Shown here: positions 13,500 to 24,504 of the stretch, piece after piece
Layout: each line of letters begins with the position of its first letter
Position numbering within the stretch: position 1 is the stretch's first letter
Assembly: GCA_034766995.1 (NCBI GenBank)
Contig: CM068317.1
Location: 15,219,255 to 15,283,254 of the forward strand
DNA length: 64,000 bases
Direction of reading: 5' to 3'
Source of the DNA: Acanthacorydalis orientalis
Lineage: Eukaryota; Arthropoda; Insecta; Megaloptera; Corydalidae
The notes under the pieces: model-generated
Databases searched by the model: none
Told to the model about the DNA's origin: nothing
Seen by the model: the letters and a program-made list of their open reading frames with translations, nothing else
Program-made: the position numbers and the translations under genes

Positions 13500-16303
13500 A
13501 TATGTATTACGATATTGAGTGAATATATGCGATATGAGTGAAGCAAGTCGAGAGACCCAGCGAAGAGAAAGAAGGCGGGACCGCTGAAAGGTCGGCGAGT
13601 GCAGTGAGTAGAGGGCAGATCCCTTTGGTTTTTATAATTATTTGGAGAGACACTTTCAAACGGAAACATTTTTATAAAAACTAAATATTTCATATATTAA
13701 AAATATAAAATAATATTTTATTGTTCTTAGATTGACTATGTTTCAGGCCGCTATAAACACTTTTCATATGGATTTCATTTTGAAGTAGTTAATTTAATGT
13801 GAATTAATTTAAAATAAAATAAAAAATCATAATATTTATCGAAAATATCTTAAAAATCCGGAAGAGACGAGGACTTAAACTTATAAGAACAAGTTTTTAG
13901 AAATCAAATTTTACTGACTCTCTTTTATCGACACTGACCTTTTGGTGTTATAAATAAAATTTGTAGAAATCAGTATCGCGCCGAATTTTTCGTTAAAGAT
14001 AAATAATATTGTTCTTATAATTATAATATATTTTGTTTAATTACATTTTTTTAAATTCTATATTTTATTAATTATATTAGTCTTTTTTAATAGATTTTTT
14101 TTAAGTACAGCAAAATGAAATCATTGTCAAGGTGTAATTTGTTGTTAAAGAACCAAAGGGAACTTGTTACTTGTAACAATGTGTCGAACTAAAATTAATT
14201 TGAGAATTATACCTATTTTAATACATATCTTATCAATTAAAAAAAAATAATTTCTCTTATTATATATCAAAAAAATACAAGAAAATTTATCAACCAACTA
14301 TCTACAAAGGCTACAAGTCTTTAGTTATATAAAGAATGAAAATACAGTAATATATGAATAACTGAATGTGTACAAAATATTTTAATGGAATTTTAATGAG
14401 GTCCTGTTATTATTGATAAATATTTATAATTTAGAAATAACAAAGTAATTGTTTGCTGTGTAGAATACTTTGTAAAATTGTGTTACTATTTATTGATTTA
14501 ATCTTTTTCTTAAACAACTTAGAATTTTACTATTATAAATAATAGTCCAACTACATACTGAAATTTGAACAATGAGTTAAAAGGCATCTAATAACTAATC
14601 ACTTTCTTTTAATCGTTATAGTGTTTCTTTGTTCTTTGATCAACTTTGTCAAGTTTACAATAAATATAAATTTAGTTTTCAAAATATTTACAATATAGAT
14701 AAGACTTGATTGATTCCCATTAAAAATTATTACTAAAATAATTCAAACAAGTAGAAATGTAACATCAGATAAAAGATGTAAACTGGTAACAATCGGATTG
14801 TCCTTAGTAAAAGTAATAATAATATTTCATCATTATTAAATGTCCTCGTACGAAATATACAAACTTTCTATTAGGTTGGTAGAAACAAATTGCACTTTAT
14901 GACCTTCAAATTCATATACATACAAGCTTTTTTGATTTTTCTTTCTGTTTTAAATGGTCCAGAACTGTTGGACGATTAATGTCTAGCTTTTGTGCAAGAT
15001 TTCGAAATGCTGTGCGTGGTTCTAATTCAACTAACGTATTCAGTTGATCGTTATGAATTGAAGAAGGACGTCCACAACCTTCTTCATTTTCAAGGCCCTC
15101 GTCCCCAGCATGAAATTTTTGGAACCATTATTGTACCGTACGTTCCTTAAGAGTACTCACACCAAAAGCATCGACCAGTTTCCATATGACCATATGGCCA
15201 TTTTCTACTACTTTACTACCCGTTTTGAACTCATATAAAAACTGCTCTTATTTATTTCATTTCCATCTTTAATTCAGTAGCCCAATTTGAAGCAAAAAAT
15301 TTATAATAAAAACAAAGTCGATGTTACCATAATACGGACCGAAAAATCCACTTTAACATAATATTAACATGAACACGATGAAATGACACTTTCATTGAAA
15401 AAAATTAAGGTAAGAATTCAGAAAACAAAACCGTAATTATTTTCCTACTAACCTAATACTTTCAAATACACCACTTGATTTTCCAATAACGATACATTTT
15501 TATTATACCTTTATTTCTCTATTTGCATGAAATCTGTGTTATGTTATCCTGGGAGTTCTCATCTTTTAAGATCAACTGTATTTCTGCTTTTCGTGATCGG
15601 TGGCGGCACGAAAGTCATCTTCTGGTGGTTTTTTGAAAGACTTCAAAACCCAACTGAAGATGGACTCGTGCCGAAACCGGTAGCAAAAAGTAAACATATA
15701 AAGAAATGGGACCGTCAAGGCACCATATCAACGGGATCACAGATATAAAAAATTTAATTATGATGTCTGTTAATTTGAATGAATGAATTTTTTTAAAAGT
15801 TGGTTTCAATAAACGATTTCGAGCTTAATAATACTATTTGTTTTAGCAGGACAATTGTTTACGTTACGTTAGTATACTATACTTGCTAATGTAATTAATA
15901 AAATATAAATTAGAAAAAATATATCTTTCTATATATACAAAATAATTCAACCGTAAAATTTCCATAAAATAAAATTTTATTCATCTAGACCATCTACTCG
16001 CAACGCCAACCCTCCGCTACATTTTTAGGAGACTTTATCGATGTAGAAAAAAGAAAAACAGTTAATTGAACACCTACTACTAATGAATATTTTTACCAAC
16101 ATCACTCAATTCAAAACTAAAAATAATTATTAAAATAATTACGTTTTACAAGGTGAAAATAGGATATAAATATCATTAAAAATCATAACTTAAATGAATG
16201 AGAAAAAATTGCATAACTGATTTACAACTAGCAACCTAATAATGTTTTTATTCTTGATTATAAATGTATACATATATATATATATATATATATACATACA
16301 TAC

Positions 16304-16374
<71 letters not shown>

Positions 16375-16375
16375 C

Positions 16376-16439
<64 letters not shown>

Positions 16440-18454
16440 CGAAAAATATTATATTGAATGCTCGTATCAACGTTTTTAATTTAATAAACTATTATTGATC
16501 TTGAATAATTCCTTACCAACTCTTAATGATGTTCAAATTATCTTTACATTCGATCATACAGCAGTCTTCGCCAGAGAACGCTTTCTTTTCACCAGGACTG
16601 AGTACAACTGAACCGTCTGGGTAGAAACATTTTTCAGGATAATCTAAAATATTTAACATATATTAGTATATTTTTAATTATGATGTCTGATGTATAACTA
16701 GTAATGTTCATAATTATCTCTTAATATATACATTTTCTACATTCATGTTAAATGTTTTTCTAATTATAAAAATAACAAACTATATAATTCATTTATTTAA
16801 ATAAAAACTGAAATAAACACATTTTAAACAAACTTAGAAACAATAATGTTATTCACATTTGTATAATATATAAATTGTGTTATAGTATATATGTGTCACT
16901 GATATAATGAATAAAAATCATGAGAAGGAATTAGAGTCGATTTTCAGTGTTCTTTTTAACCAAGTTCAACATTTTTGGAATGACAACCGTAGATTGTTTT
17001 TATAGCTTTATTATTTTCATTACTTTTCTAGCCGTGAACAAATGCATATATTTAATACAAAAATGTGTCTGGAAAATTTGAAAACCAAATACAGATTTCT
17101 ATAAGGTTGGTAGAAAAATAATTGCAGTTTATGACTTTCAAATTCATGTACATTTACAACTTTTTTAATTTTCCTAGTTGTTTTAACTGAACTGCTGAAT
17201 AACAAACGATTTACGTCTGTGCAAGTTCACAAATTGTTATGCATGATTTTAATTCAAAGCCTTCAGTTGGTCATTATATACTGAAAAAGGATGCCCGCGA
17301 CGTTCTTCCTCATCGAGGCTTTCGTCCCCAGCACGATTTTTTTGGAATCATCACTGCACCGTGCGTTCCTTGACAATACCCACACCAAGACCATCGTTTA
17401 GTTTACGAGAAATTCTAGTGATTTACCACCCGTTTTGAACTTATACAAAAAATGCCCTTATTTCCTTCTTTTCAATCTTTAATTCAATAGCCCAATTTGC
17501 ACTTTGCACTTTAAAATGATATTAACTTGAACACAAAAAAAATGACAATTTCATTGAAAAAAATAAAGTTAGAATTCAAAAAACAAACAACTGCAATTAT
17601 TTTCTTACCAACCTAATAGTATATACTTTTTATTTATTTAAAGTGTACTGAATTTTTACAAAGACCCTTCTTTGTTATTTCCTTATATCTAAATTATTAC
17701 TAATTGAATTATCTAGCTGAAGAAACATTTGTAAGATTTAATGTTATTTCTAAATTATTACTAATTGATGAATTTTAGTACAATATATGAAATTCATTTT
17801 GTGGTAAATTATAATCTTAACGATTGATTTATTGAAAAAAATGTATATTTGCTATATTTTTCGGGAATTGAATAAATTGTACGTTTAATTATTTAAATAA
17901 CATTTAAATGAATTTATAATTAATTTCTATATTCTATAGAAAATTGATTGAGGAAATTTAGAAGATAAATGTTTTATTTTTAAATAAATACTTTTTTCCT
18001 TTTAAAAATAGTAATTGATTACATGAAAATAAATACAAAAACATCATTTCTAACAACACTGTTTCTTTCCTGGTAAATCTGCTATAACATACTAAAAGAA
18101 TATATTCAATCATCAATTGTATATAGCGATGATTACATATCGAAATTTGCAATGTTTTATTATACAGTCGCCAGTAAGTGTATTAATTGTTTATCCTATT
18201 TTGATCCTTTTTGATAAAGATGTATAGTGTTTAATATTTTATAAGAATCGACTTTTATTTTAAATACTTATTAATTAGCTCTTTTACTATAACTATTTTT
18301 TCAACGCTTATTAATAAATTTATAAAAATACAAATATGATAGTTACTTATAAATTATTGTTTATAGTTTTTATATTTCACTTTATTAATTAATTTTCATA
18401 TGAATAAATTACAGGTCAGATATAAAAATTCAATAATTTTCAGATTTATTATTA

Positions 18455-18504
<50 letters not shown>

Positions 18505-18781
18505 TATAAATTTTATGATAGTGAGTACATGCAAATGTCAAAATAGCTTGCGTTTAATATTAACAAAGTAAATATCAAATTTCTAAATAGATGTTGCAAG
18601 GTGAACGCGTTGTACACGGGAAATCCTGTGAACATGCAACGAAGTCCATCGCATATAAAAAAAATAAAATTTTATATCACTCACCTTCGTGTCGGCCGTC
18701 GAGGATTGATTGCGCCGCTTGTAACTGTAGGAAGTATACAGTATTCAAAATACAGAATATTACAATTAGTTTACACATCAT
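12690..18781 (-). CDS. SVWC-domain secreted protein gene B, three exons, 118 aa
   Basis: Complete gene: exon 1 18781-18685 (97 nt), exon 2 16643-16517 (127 nt), exon 3 12822-12690 (133 nt); 357 nt in all. All four splice sites are GT/AG (donors GTGAGT and GTAAGG) and the reading frame stays open across both junctions. The protein has a signal peptide ([20 protein letters not shown], cut likely near residue 22), then ILDGRHEDYPEKC, the CC-x3-C motif at 60-65, CCG at 75-77, C88, and the hallmark [11 protein letters not shown] at 97-107, followed by a Pro-rich tail VVVPPEPAP. The mature part has ten Cys (38, 60, 61, 65, 75, 76, 88, 101, 102, 107), against eight in the textbook SVWC domain. This size and layout fit the arthropod SVWC family (Vago, La1-like). 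By family knowledge it is an extracellular effector or stress-response protein; its actual role is not shown by the sequence. Introns are 2041 and 3694 bases and hold mariner short elements. Confidence 0.93.
12823..14870. other. Gene B intron 2, left part
   Basis: AT-rich, with a (TA)n array at 13440-13500 and a GC-rich, purine-rich patch at about 13525-13625 of unknown origin. Confidence 0.5.
14871..15457 (-). mobile_element. Mariner-derived short element A4 (gene B intron 2)
   Basis: Ends TTAGGTTGGTAGAAACAAAT and, inverted, TTAGGTTAGTAGGAAAATAA. On the minus strand the HTH region is followed by the shared deletion junction (GGACCATTTAAAACAGAAAG... into the 3' tail). Confidence 0.87.
15458..16241. 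other. Gene B intron 2, middle
   Basis: A less AT-rich island at 15590-15750 has a 73-codon open frame with no recognisable domain. The rest shows nothing. Confidence 0.4.
16267..16437. repeat. (TA)n microsatellite with ACATAC variants
   Basis: About 170 bases in gene B intron 2, within 80 bases of the exon 2 donor. Confidence 0.95.
16517..16643 (-). CDS. Gene B exon 2 (first half of SVWC domain)
   Basis: Acceptor ATTTTAG, then [13 protein letters not shown]...; contains EDCCMIEC and DLNIIKS. Ends AGTTG before GTAAGG, phase 2. Confidence 0.93.
17099..17617 (-). mobile_element. Mariner-derived short element A5 (gene B intron 1)
   Basis: Ends TAAGGTTGGTAGAAAAATAA and, inverted, TTAGGTTGGTAAGAAAATAA. 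Same HTH-plus-tail structure as A1 and A4, with a further small loss near 17500. Confidence 0.86.
17618..18684. other. Gene B intron 1, right part
   Basis: AT-rich; (TA)n at 18457-18500. An approximate 27-base direct repeat (TCTAAATTATTACTAATTGA) occurs at about 17687 and 17751. No gene. Confidence 0.5.
18685..18781 (-). CDS. Gene B exon 1 (signal peptide exon)
   Basis: Starts with two adjacent ATG codons (18781 and 18778); the first is chosen. 32 codons plus 1 nt; ends ...CACGAAG before GTGAGT, phase 1. Confidence 0.9.
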
Positions 18782-18890
18782 TTTATTAAACTATAACTAA
18801 AAATAGCAGCAACAACAATGAAGAGAATGACAACAAAACGAAGAAAGTATCCGTTGAAAGACGAACGTGGGCAACGACGTACAAACTTGC

Positions 18891-18896
18891 AATATA
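18891..18896 (-). promoter_or_regulatory. Possible TATA box of gene B
   Basis: TATATT on the minus strand (GTGTATATTGC context), about 110 bases upstream of the gene B ATG, in a stretch richer in GC than its surroundings. Suggestive only. Confidence 0.35.
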
Positions 18897-19417
18897 CACA
18901 GTGTATGCCTCGTGATTGCAAGCCCCTCTCCGTATTTTTCAACAATTTGTTTTTGTTTGTCTTGGCTGGAAAACCGGTTGAGTTTCGATGTTCATGAACA
19001 TGCCGAGGTCATCAACTATGTATTTATTACATGAAGAGTCATTCGCGAATGTATCTATTTATGTAAATATTGTACCTTTCATATTCGGTTATTTCAATTA
19101 GAGAATATTAATGCTCGTATTTCGGTACTCATTAAGACTAATGCTCTGAAGGTATCTGTGAATTTCACAAAATAAACATTGTCTGATAAAAAAGTACACA
19201 CTACTTGTTAATTCCATTAAATACGTTGAATAAATAGCTTGAAAATATTTCTGTGAATGGATATTTTTATGTTTTCAAGGACACACTTATAAATGAAATA
19301 ATATTCACACGATATAATTAAGACATGATCTCTTAACATCTATAACTAATATTTTTCGTACTGTTAACTAAATAAATACAACTAACTGAAATGTTATTGT
19401 TTCTAGATACAAAATTA

Positions 19418-19600
19418 TTAAGTTGGTGGGAAAATAATTGCGGGTTTTGTTTTCTGAATTCTAATCTTATTTTTTTCAATGAAAGGGTCATTTCATCGTG
19501 TTCATATTAATATCATTTTGAAGTGCATTTTTCGATCTGTACTTTGGCAACATCGACTAGTTTTACTATTAATTTCCCTTCGAAATGGGATATTGAATTA
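19418..19600 (+). mobile_element. Mariner fragment A6 (5' end), cut by a piggyBac insertion
   Basis: Starts TTAAGTTGGTGGGAAAATAA and follows the A-family 5' sequence to ATTGAATTAA, where the mariner match stops exactly at a TTAA. Confidence 0.78.
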
Positions 19601-20165
19601 ACCTTTTGAAACCGGGCGTGGATCTAAGAATCCATTGATATTTTCCAAAGAAACTATGGTCTCAGACGCTATTTTTGGATGATATATTTAAGTCACTAAT
19701 CTCTTTCTAATAAGACTAAATTTATAACTATTTCATTAACAAAAATAACGGTCGTCCAGAAATCACGGTTATTCATTTGAAAACCAATAAAAATTGTGAA
19801 CTTGAGAATTGGGTTTAATAATATTTTTTTTCCAAAAGTTCATCATTCGAAGAAAGCGTATAACCAATTTCAATATTCTCTATGTTCTTCACGTGCATTG
19901 CAAAAAAAAATAAAATTCTGTGTGAAGTAATATTTTTGATTCATTGGTTAGTTTTTTGGTGTCAAAAATGATTTTATGTCAAAAATGATAAGAAAAACAA
20001 TCAAAAAGTACAAAAAATTTTATTTCATATTTTTGCATACTTTCGATATTACAATCTACAACGCATACGTTATTTTCTGTCATGTGAATCGCAAAGGAAT
20101 GAGTATTGCTGACTACAAACTCATTTTGACTTTACCTATTATTCAAAAAGCCAATGCAACAACTT
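19601..20165 (+). mobile_element. piggyBac-like remnant inserted at TTAA
   Basis: Begins TTAA (19597-19600) followed by CCTTTTGAAACCGGGCGTGG. The open frame 19976-20167 reads KTIKKYKKFYFIFLHTFDIT and IYNAYVIFCHVNRKGMSIAD, resembling the end of PGBD4-type piggyBac transposase (KWYKKLFFHLLD...NAYILY). No matching right inverted end was found; the sequence runs into a LINE fragment at about 20165. Confidence 0.7.
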
Positions 20166-20399
20166 AAGATAGCACAGAGAAGTATGGAAAGATATGAGAA
20201 GATATTCGATGGACAAGAGAAATTATTGATTAGAAACTAAGAAGTTTTAAAAAAAACTCTAAAAAAGACCAATGGACAATGGGATAAGGACATATGAAAA
20301 TTTACTGGAAATTTATGGAAAAGAGAGACATTAAATTGTTTGAACTGGAATGTTTTGAAAGAGATATTCATTAAGCAGTGGATCGAAAGAGGCTGATGG

Positions 20400-20400
<1 letters not shown>
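20165..20400 (+). mobile_element. LINE 3'-end fragment
   Basis: Resembles the last part of the RTE-like LINE at 38036-39625 (CACAGAGAAGTATGGAAA against CACAGAGAAGTACGGAAA, GAAATTATTGATTAGAAACT, GGACAATGGGATAAGG). Heavily decayed. Confidence 0.6.
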
Positions 20401-20462
<62 letters not shown>

Positions 20463-20494
20463 TATGTATGTATATATATATATATATATATATA
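20400..20494. repeat. (TA)n microsatellite
   Basis: Alternating TA with two GTATG interruptions, directly after the LINE fragment. Confidence 0.95.
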
Positions 20495-20935
20495 GTCGAA
20501 CATGCACATTGCGGAAGTTAAGAGCGCAGGACCCCCGTGAAAATGTAAAAATCTCGAATATCTCTAAACCTCCCAAACCTTATTTAACTGTTTACTTGTA
20601 CCACATTTATTGTTATATACTTAATGTGATCCTTTTTATACATTTTGTTTTTTATTCTCTCCAAAAATTACACCATACTCGTATATTGAAGCATCAAAAC
20701 CAACGATGTTAAATTTTACACCATATTATGTGTAAAGATCCATGAAGAATAATACTCTTAATCATAATTTGTTTCTAATCGTAGGTGTTAAATCAACTTT
20801 TTTTCGTTTTCTCTGGAGAGATTAAATGGTTATTTTTTCATTTTTTTCTTGTCCAATCAAAATGTTTATTTTCTATTTATTGGTTGTATGATTTGTGTAT
20901 ATATTTATGGTAGTAAATGAAAAAGAAGATTAATA

Positions 20936-20973
<38 letters not shown>

Positions 20974-21019
20974 GAGTATATACATATGTATATATATATA
21001 TATTAAACATTTATGGCAC
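20495..21019. other. AT-rich spacer
   Basis: Contains (TA)n at 20938-21003. Nothing recognised in the rest. Confidence 0.45.
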
Positions 21020-22102
21020 ACATTACATTTTCTAGTTTCTGTGAGTCATCTATGATTTTCCGCAGTAAGCCGAAAAACTCCAAACAAATTCCCATTTAAT
21101 TATTGATGGCAAATTCAACTTTTGGTGGATCAATCGCGCAACATATGGCAGTGCCTTGTCGTGCAGCAGGATTTAACCTTATCGATTAACCAATTCGGGG
21201 ACCAGATGTCGCAGTTCTTGGCACATTTTGTCGATTTCTTGACAATATATCTTAGGTGTAATGGTTTCGCCAGGACTCAAAAATTGTAGTAGATTATACC
21301 GAGCGCAGACAACCAAACAGTGACCATAATTGCCTTTTGGTGAAATTTCACTTTCGAAAAATGCTTAGAGGTTTCATTTTTTTTTAGGCATTGTACAACC
21401 ATTGTGCATGTCACTTTCTGTTGTCGTAAAGGACCAACTTTTTGTCGCATGGTACAATATGATCGAGAAATGGATCATTTGTATTGCGTAAAAGAACCAT
21501 AGAACAAACTTCTTAACAGTGTTCTTTTTTTTGTTTTCATTCAGTTCGTGCAGCGCCCATTTGTCAATTTTTTTTGATTTTCCTAGCTATTTTAAGTGGT
21601 TCAAAACTGTTGGATGACTAATGTCTAAATGTTGTGCAAGCTCTTGAATTGTTGTGCGTTTTTCTGATTCAAGTAACGCCTTCAGTTTGTCGTTATGAAC
21701 TGAAGAAGGACGGCGCGACCTTTTGCATCTTCAAGGTTCTCGTCCCCAGCATGAAATTTTTGGAACCACCATTCCAGCGTACTTTTTTTAACTATATCCA
21801 CAACAAAAGAATCGTCTAGTTTACAAGCAGTTTCTGCTCGTAAACTAGTGCTTTACCGTAACTCACAGTGCTTTACTATCCGTTTTGAAGTCTTACAAAA
21901 ATTGCTCTAATTTACTTCTTTTCCATCTTTAATTCAATATCCTAATTTGAAGCAAAGTTAATAATAAAATACAGCCAATGTTACCAAAATACAAAGTTTA
22001 AAATAATATTAACAATAACATGATGAAATTACACTTTCATTGAAAAAAATATGAATTTAGAATTCAGAAAAAAATACAGCAATTATTTTCCTACCAACAT
22101 AA
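21020..22102 (-). pseudogene. Mariner element A7, decayed, 3' end unclear
   Basis: The right (5') end, inverted, reads TTATGTTGGTAGGAAAATAA. The minus strand follows the full-length relative A9 through the HTH region, LPSDLRHKKLVLYDNRKxx-like and later parts (shared GAGAAATGGATC and CGCAGTTCTTGG landmarks) to about 21115. Beyond that the match fades. Many stops. Confidence 0.8.
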
Positions 22103-22896
22103 TAATAAAATAATATGACTTTTAAGGCTTTAGATTGTTCCTCTGGATGCATATTTTAATTCATTTTAAAAAAGAACACTCAATAGTTTATAATACATAG
22201 AAATTTTGTTTCACTATTAGAATAACATGATATAATTGATTTGACCTTTGAAAACAGCATTCTTTTATTTTGACGTATATGAAACTTATTAATTATTACT
22301 CACGTATTTCCTCGTCTCTATTTTAAAACAGGGGTTATGAAGTCTTTATAAAACTGCCAGTGTTTCAATAAACATAATACTAGTATTTTTGGGAGTGCAA
22401 TCAATAAGTTATCATATTATCATCTATAAAAGTACATTATGAAACTTTCATATATAAAAAATAAAATAAACATTAATGTAAATAATAAGGATATATTTTA
22501 ACATAAAGTTATTAGATACCATATTTAAGAATATTAATCCATTCCAGTTAATAAATGTACACTACTTGGCATACCAATGATATTTTCCATTAATCATATT
22601 TTTTTAACTAAACAATTATCTGTTAACTAAAAAAAATATAACTAAAATTATGATTATTCAACCAGTATACAATCATAATCAAGTAATATGAACTAATTTG
22701 CATATTACTGTTGTTTTCGTATGGATTCTTGTTACCCGCAGTAATAGATGTCAGTTCTTACTGACATCTAACTTTCACACTTTCTTAAGTGTGAAAAGGA
22801 GTACAGGTTAATAATTGAAATATTTTTTAATTAATTTTGAAAATTACATTCTATAATCTTTCACTATAAATATAAAACTTTATTTCTAAAAAAAAA
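22103..22896. other. AT-rich spacer with twin hairpins
   Basis: No gene. Holds two adjacent perfect hairpins at 22745-22796 (see findings). Confidence 0.5.
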
Positions 22897-24345
22897 TTGG
22901 TAGGTAGCGTCGGAGTCAATACGGCTGAGGTTTTTGGCGGAAAACGTCTTACCTAACAGTGTTGTCGGGGCGTAGTGTTTGTAGGGTTGGTAAGAAAGAA
23001 ATGAGCACAACAAACTTGTGTGTCTTCTTATTTATTTCTCATAATGCTGACTAATTTGTACAAGTTAAAGACAGGACAATGGTACTAGTAGTACAATATG
23101 TAAGACTTACATGTTACACTTGTATCTCTAGAGAACATTAAGTCCATAGTAGTATTCTTTAAAGTTGTGAAGTCAGTTGGATCCGTGGCCAAGACCAATC
23201 TAAACTTATCGTTCAGAAACTGTATCAGACGATCGCTCGACGCATCAATGTTGTCCCCGGTGAGCAGAAGGGGTATGTTGGGATTGCAGGGCCAGTCACT
23301 GACTATCGTTCTGACATGGTCTGTGTAGTAAAGCATTAGTTCAAAAAGAAACATTTGGATATAGTGGCAAGTGTATTGGCTTCATCGGATACGCGAAACC
23401 ATTAATTTTATTCAACATTGGCACCTTTCTTTGCTTTACTAATGTAAAACAGTTTGATGAAATGTTGAACGTCTTCATCTGTAAATTCCTGTTGTAAGAA
23501 TTGCAGCATAGCTGCATTTGGCCGTTTAAATTATTTTGGAACCATATGCAGTCACAAACTTTACAAACAGAACCCAACTTGTTGCCATAAAATGTCTTTT
23601 CAAAGTGCACCGTCGCCAGATGCCAATGAGTTTTAAACGCTAAATATCTATTCTCAAACGTTACATCAGCTTCTGTTTCGTCGCATTCTATCGGTTCCAT
23701 CTCATTGTCGACATTTATTCTCTGTGAACTTGCATCAGACGTTGCATCGTTCGTATAACTGTTCGCTTCAATTTGTCAACGCTGCCTCATCCTCTGCATT
23801 TGATCTACTGCTGTCATAGGGGCCTTTTTGGATTCTTAATTTAGTCTTCTTTCACTTTGTAAACGTTTACGATACTTATTTACCTTCTTGTATTGAAGAT
23901 ATTTGGACATTTTTAAAATTTTAGAGAAAATTGGTCCAGTTTCAATATTGTATCAGTGTATATCTTTTCAATTGCTTTCACTATTGTCACTGTTAGTATT
24001 TTATTTTATAGCACTTGTCCAGCTCTGTCAAACTACACAACATCCTACACGCACCCACTCTTGAGCTACATTAATTTTTCCGCGCGACGAACCGATAATA
24101 TTACTACAATTTGGCGACAATGTTGTGGCGACCTGTGACGTCACGCGTTTAATTTTAACATTGCGTAACATACTTACATCTTTGTTCTATTAAACCATGT
24201 GTTGCTTATTTGGATATGCGTTATAGTTTTAAAGTTATTAAGATTTGTTGAATATACACAAAATCGTAACATCTACTTTCGCATAGTTTCCACCCATATT
24301 AAACCCGCGATGTAAGACGTTTTCCGTCAAAAAACTGAAGCCTAT
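22897..24345 (-). mobile_element. Helentron-like element copy 1, internally deleted
   Basis: About 1.45 kb, matching 49442-50908 end to end. Inverted repeats near the ends: GGCGGAAAACGTCTTAC (22936) and GTAAGACGTTTTCCGTC (24312). The minus strand has an Arg/Lys-rich N-terminal region (about 23915-23800), a Helitron-protein-like Cys segment (CKVCDCIWFQNN...; PMLNKINGFAYPMKPIHLPL, 23700-23341), then an endonuclease-like tail ([38 protein letters not shown], 23354-23085). Rep and helicase domains are missing. Helitron-family proteins with a C-terminal endonuclease are typical of Helentrons; that assignment is inference from family knowledge. Confidence 0.75.
23085..23700 (-). pseudogene. Helitron/Helentron protein remnant
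   Basis: Two overlapping frames. The first (23700-23341) has the zinc-type CKVCDCIWF motif and the KINGFAYP...LPL motif common in Helitron-associated proteins. The second (23354-23085) has the end of an endonuclease/exonuclease fold with the GDFN motif damaged to GDN. Everything between is deleted. Confidence 0.72.
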
Positions 24346-24504
24346 CATTCACAGTTTCATTAAGTTTTCATTCAGAGTTTTCAAATTCCAACATGAGCTG
24401 AAAAATTGTATGTCTGGATATCGTAAACTGTTTAAAAAATAGTAAAGTCATCATCGCAGAGCTTAATTACTGATTACATTTTCAAAAGAAAAATATCAAC
24501 AAAG

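Noticed and set aside
15527..15748. 73-codon open frame in gene B intron 2
   Set aside because: No recognisable domain, no splice context, no paralogue in the window; may be an old repeat.
18591..18800. Two plus-strand open frames over gene B exon 1
   Set aside because: Antisense to the signal-peptide exon, whose splicing and homology are convincing.
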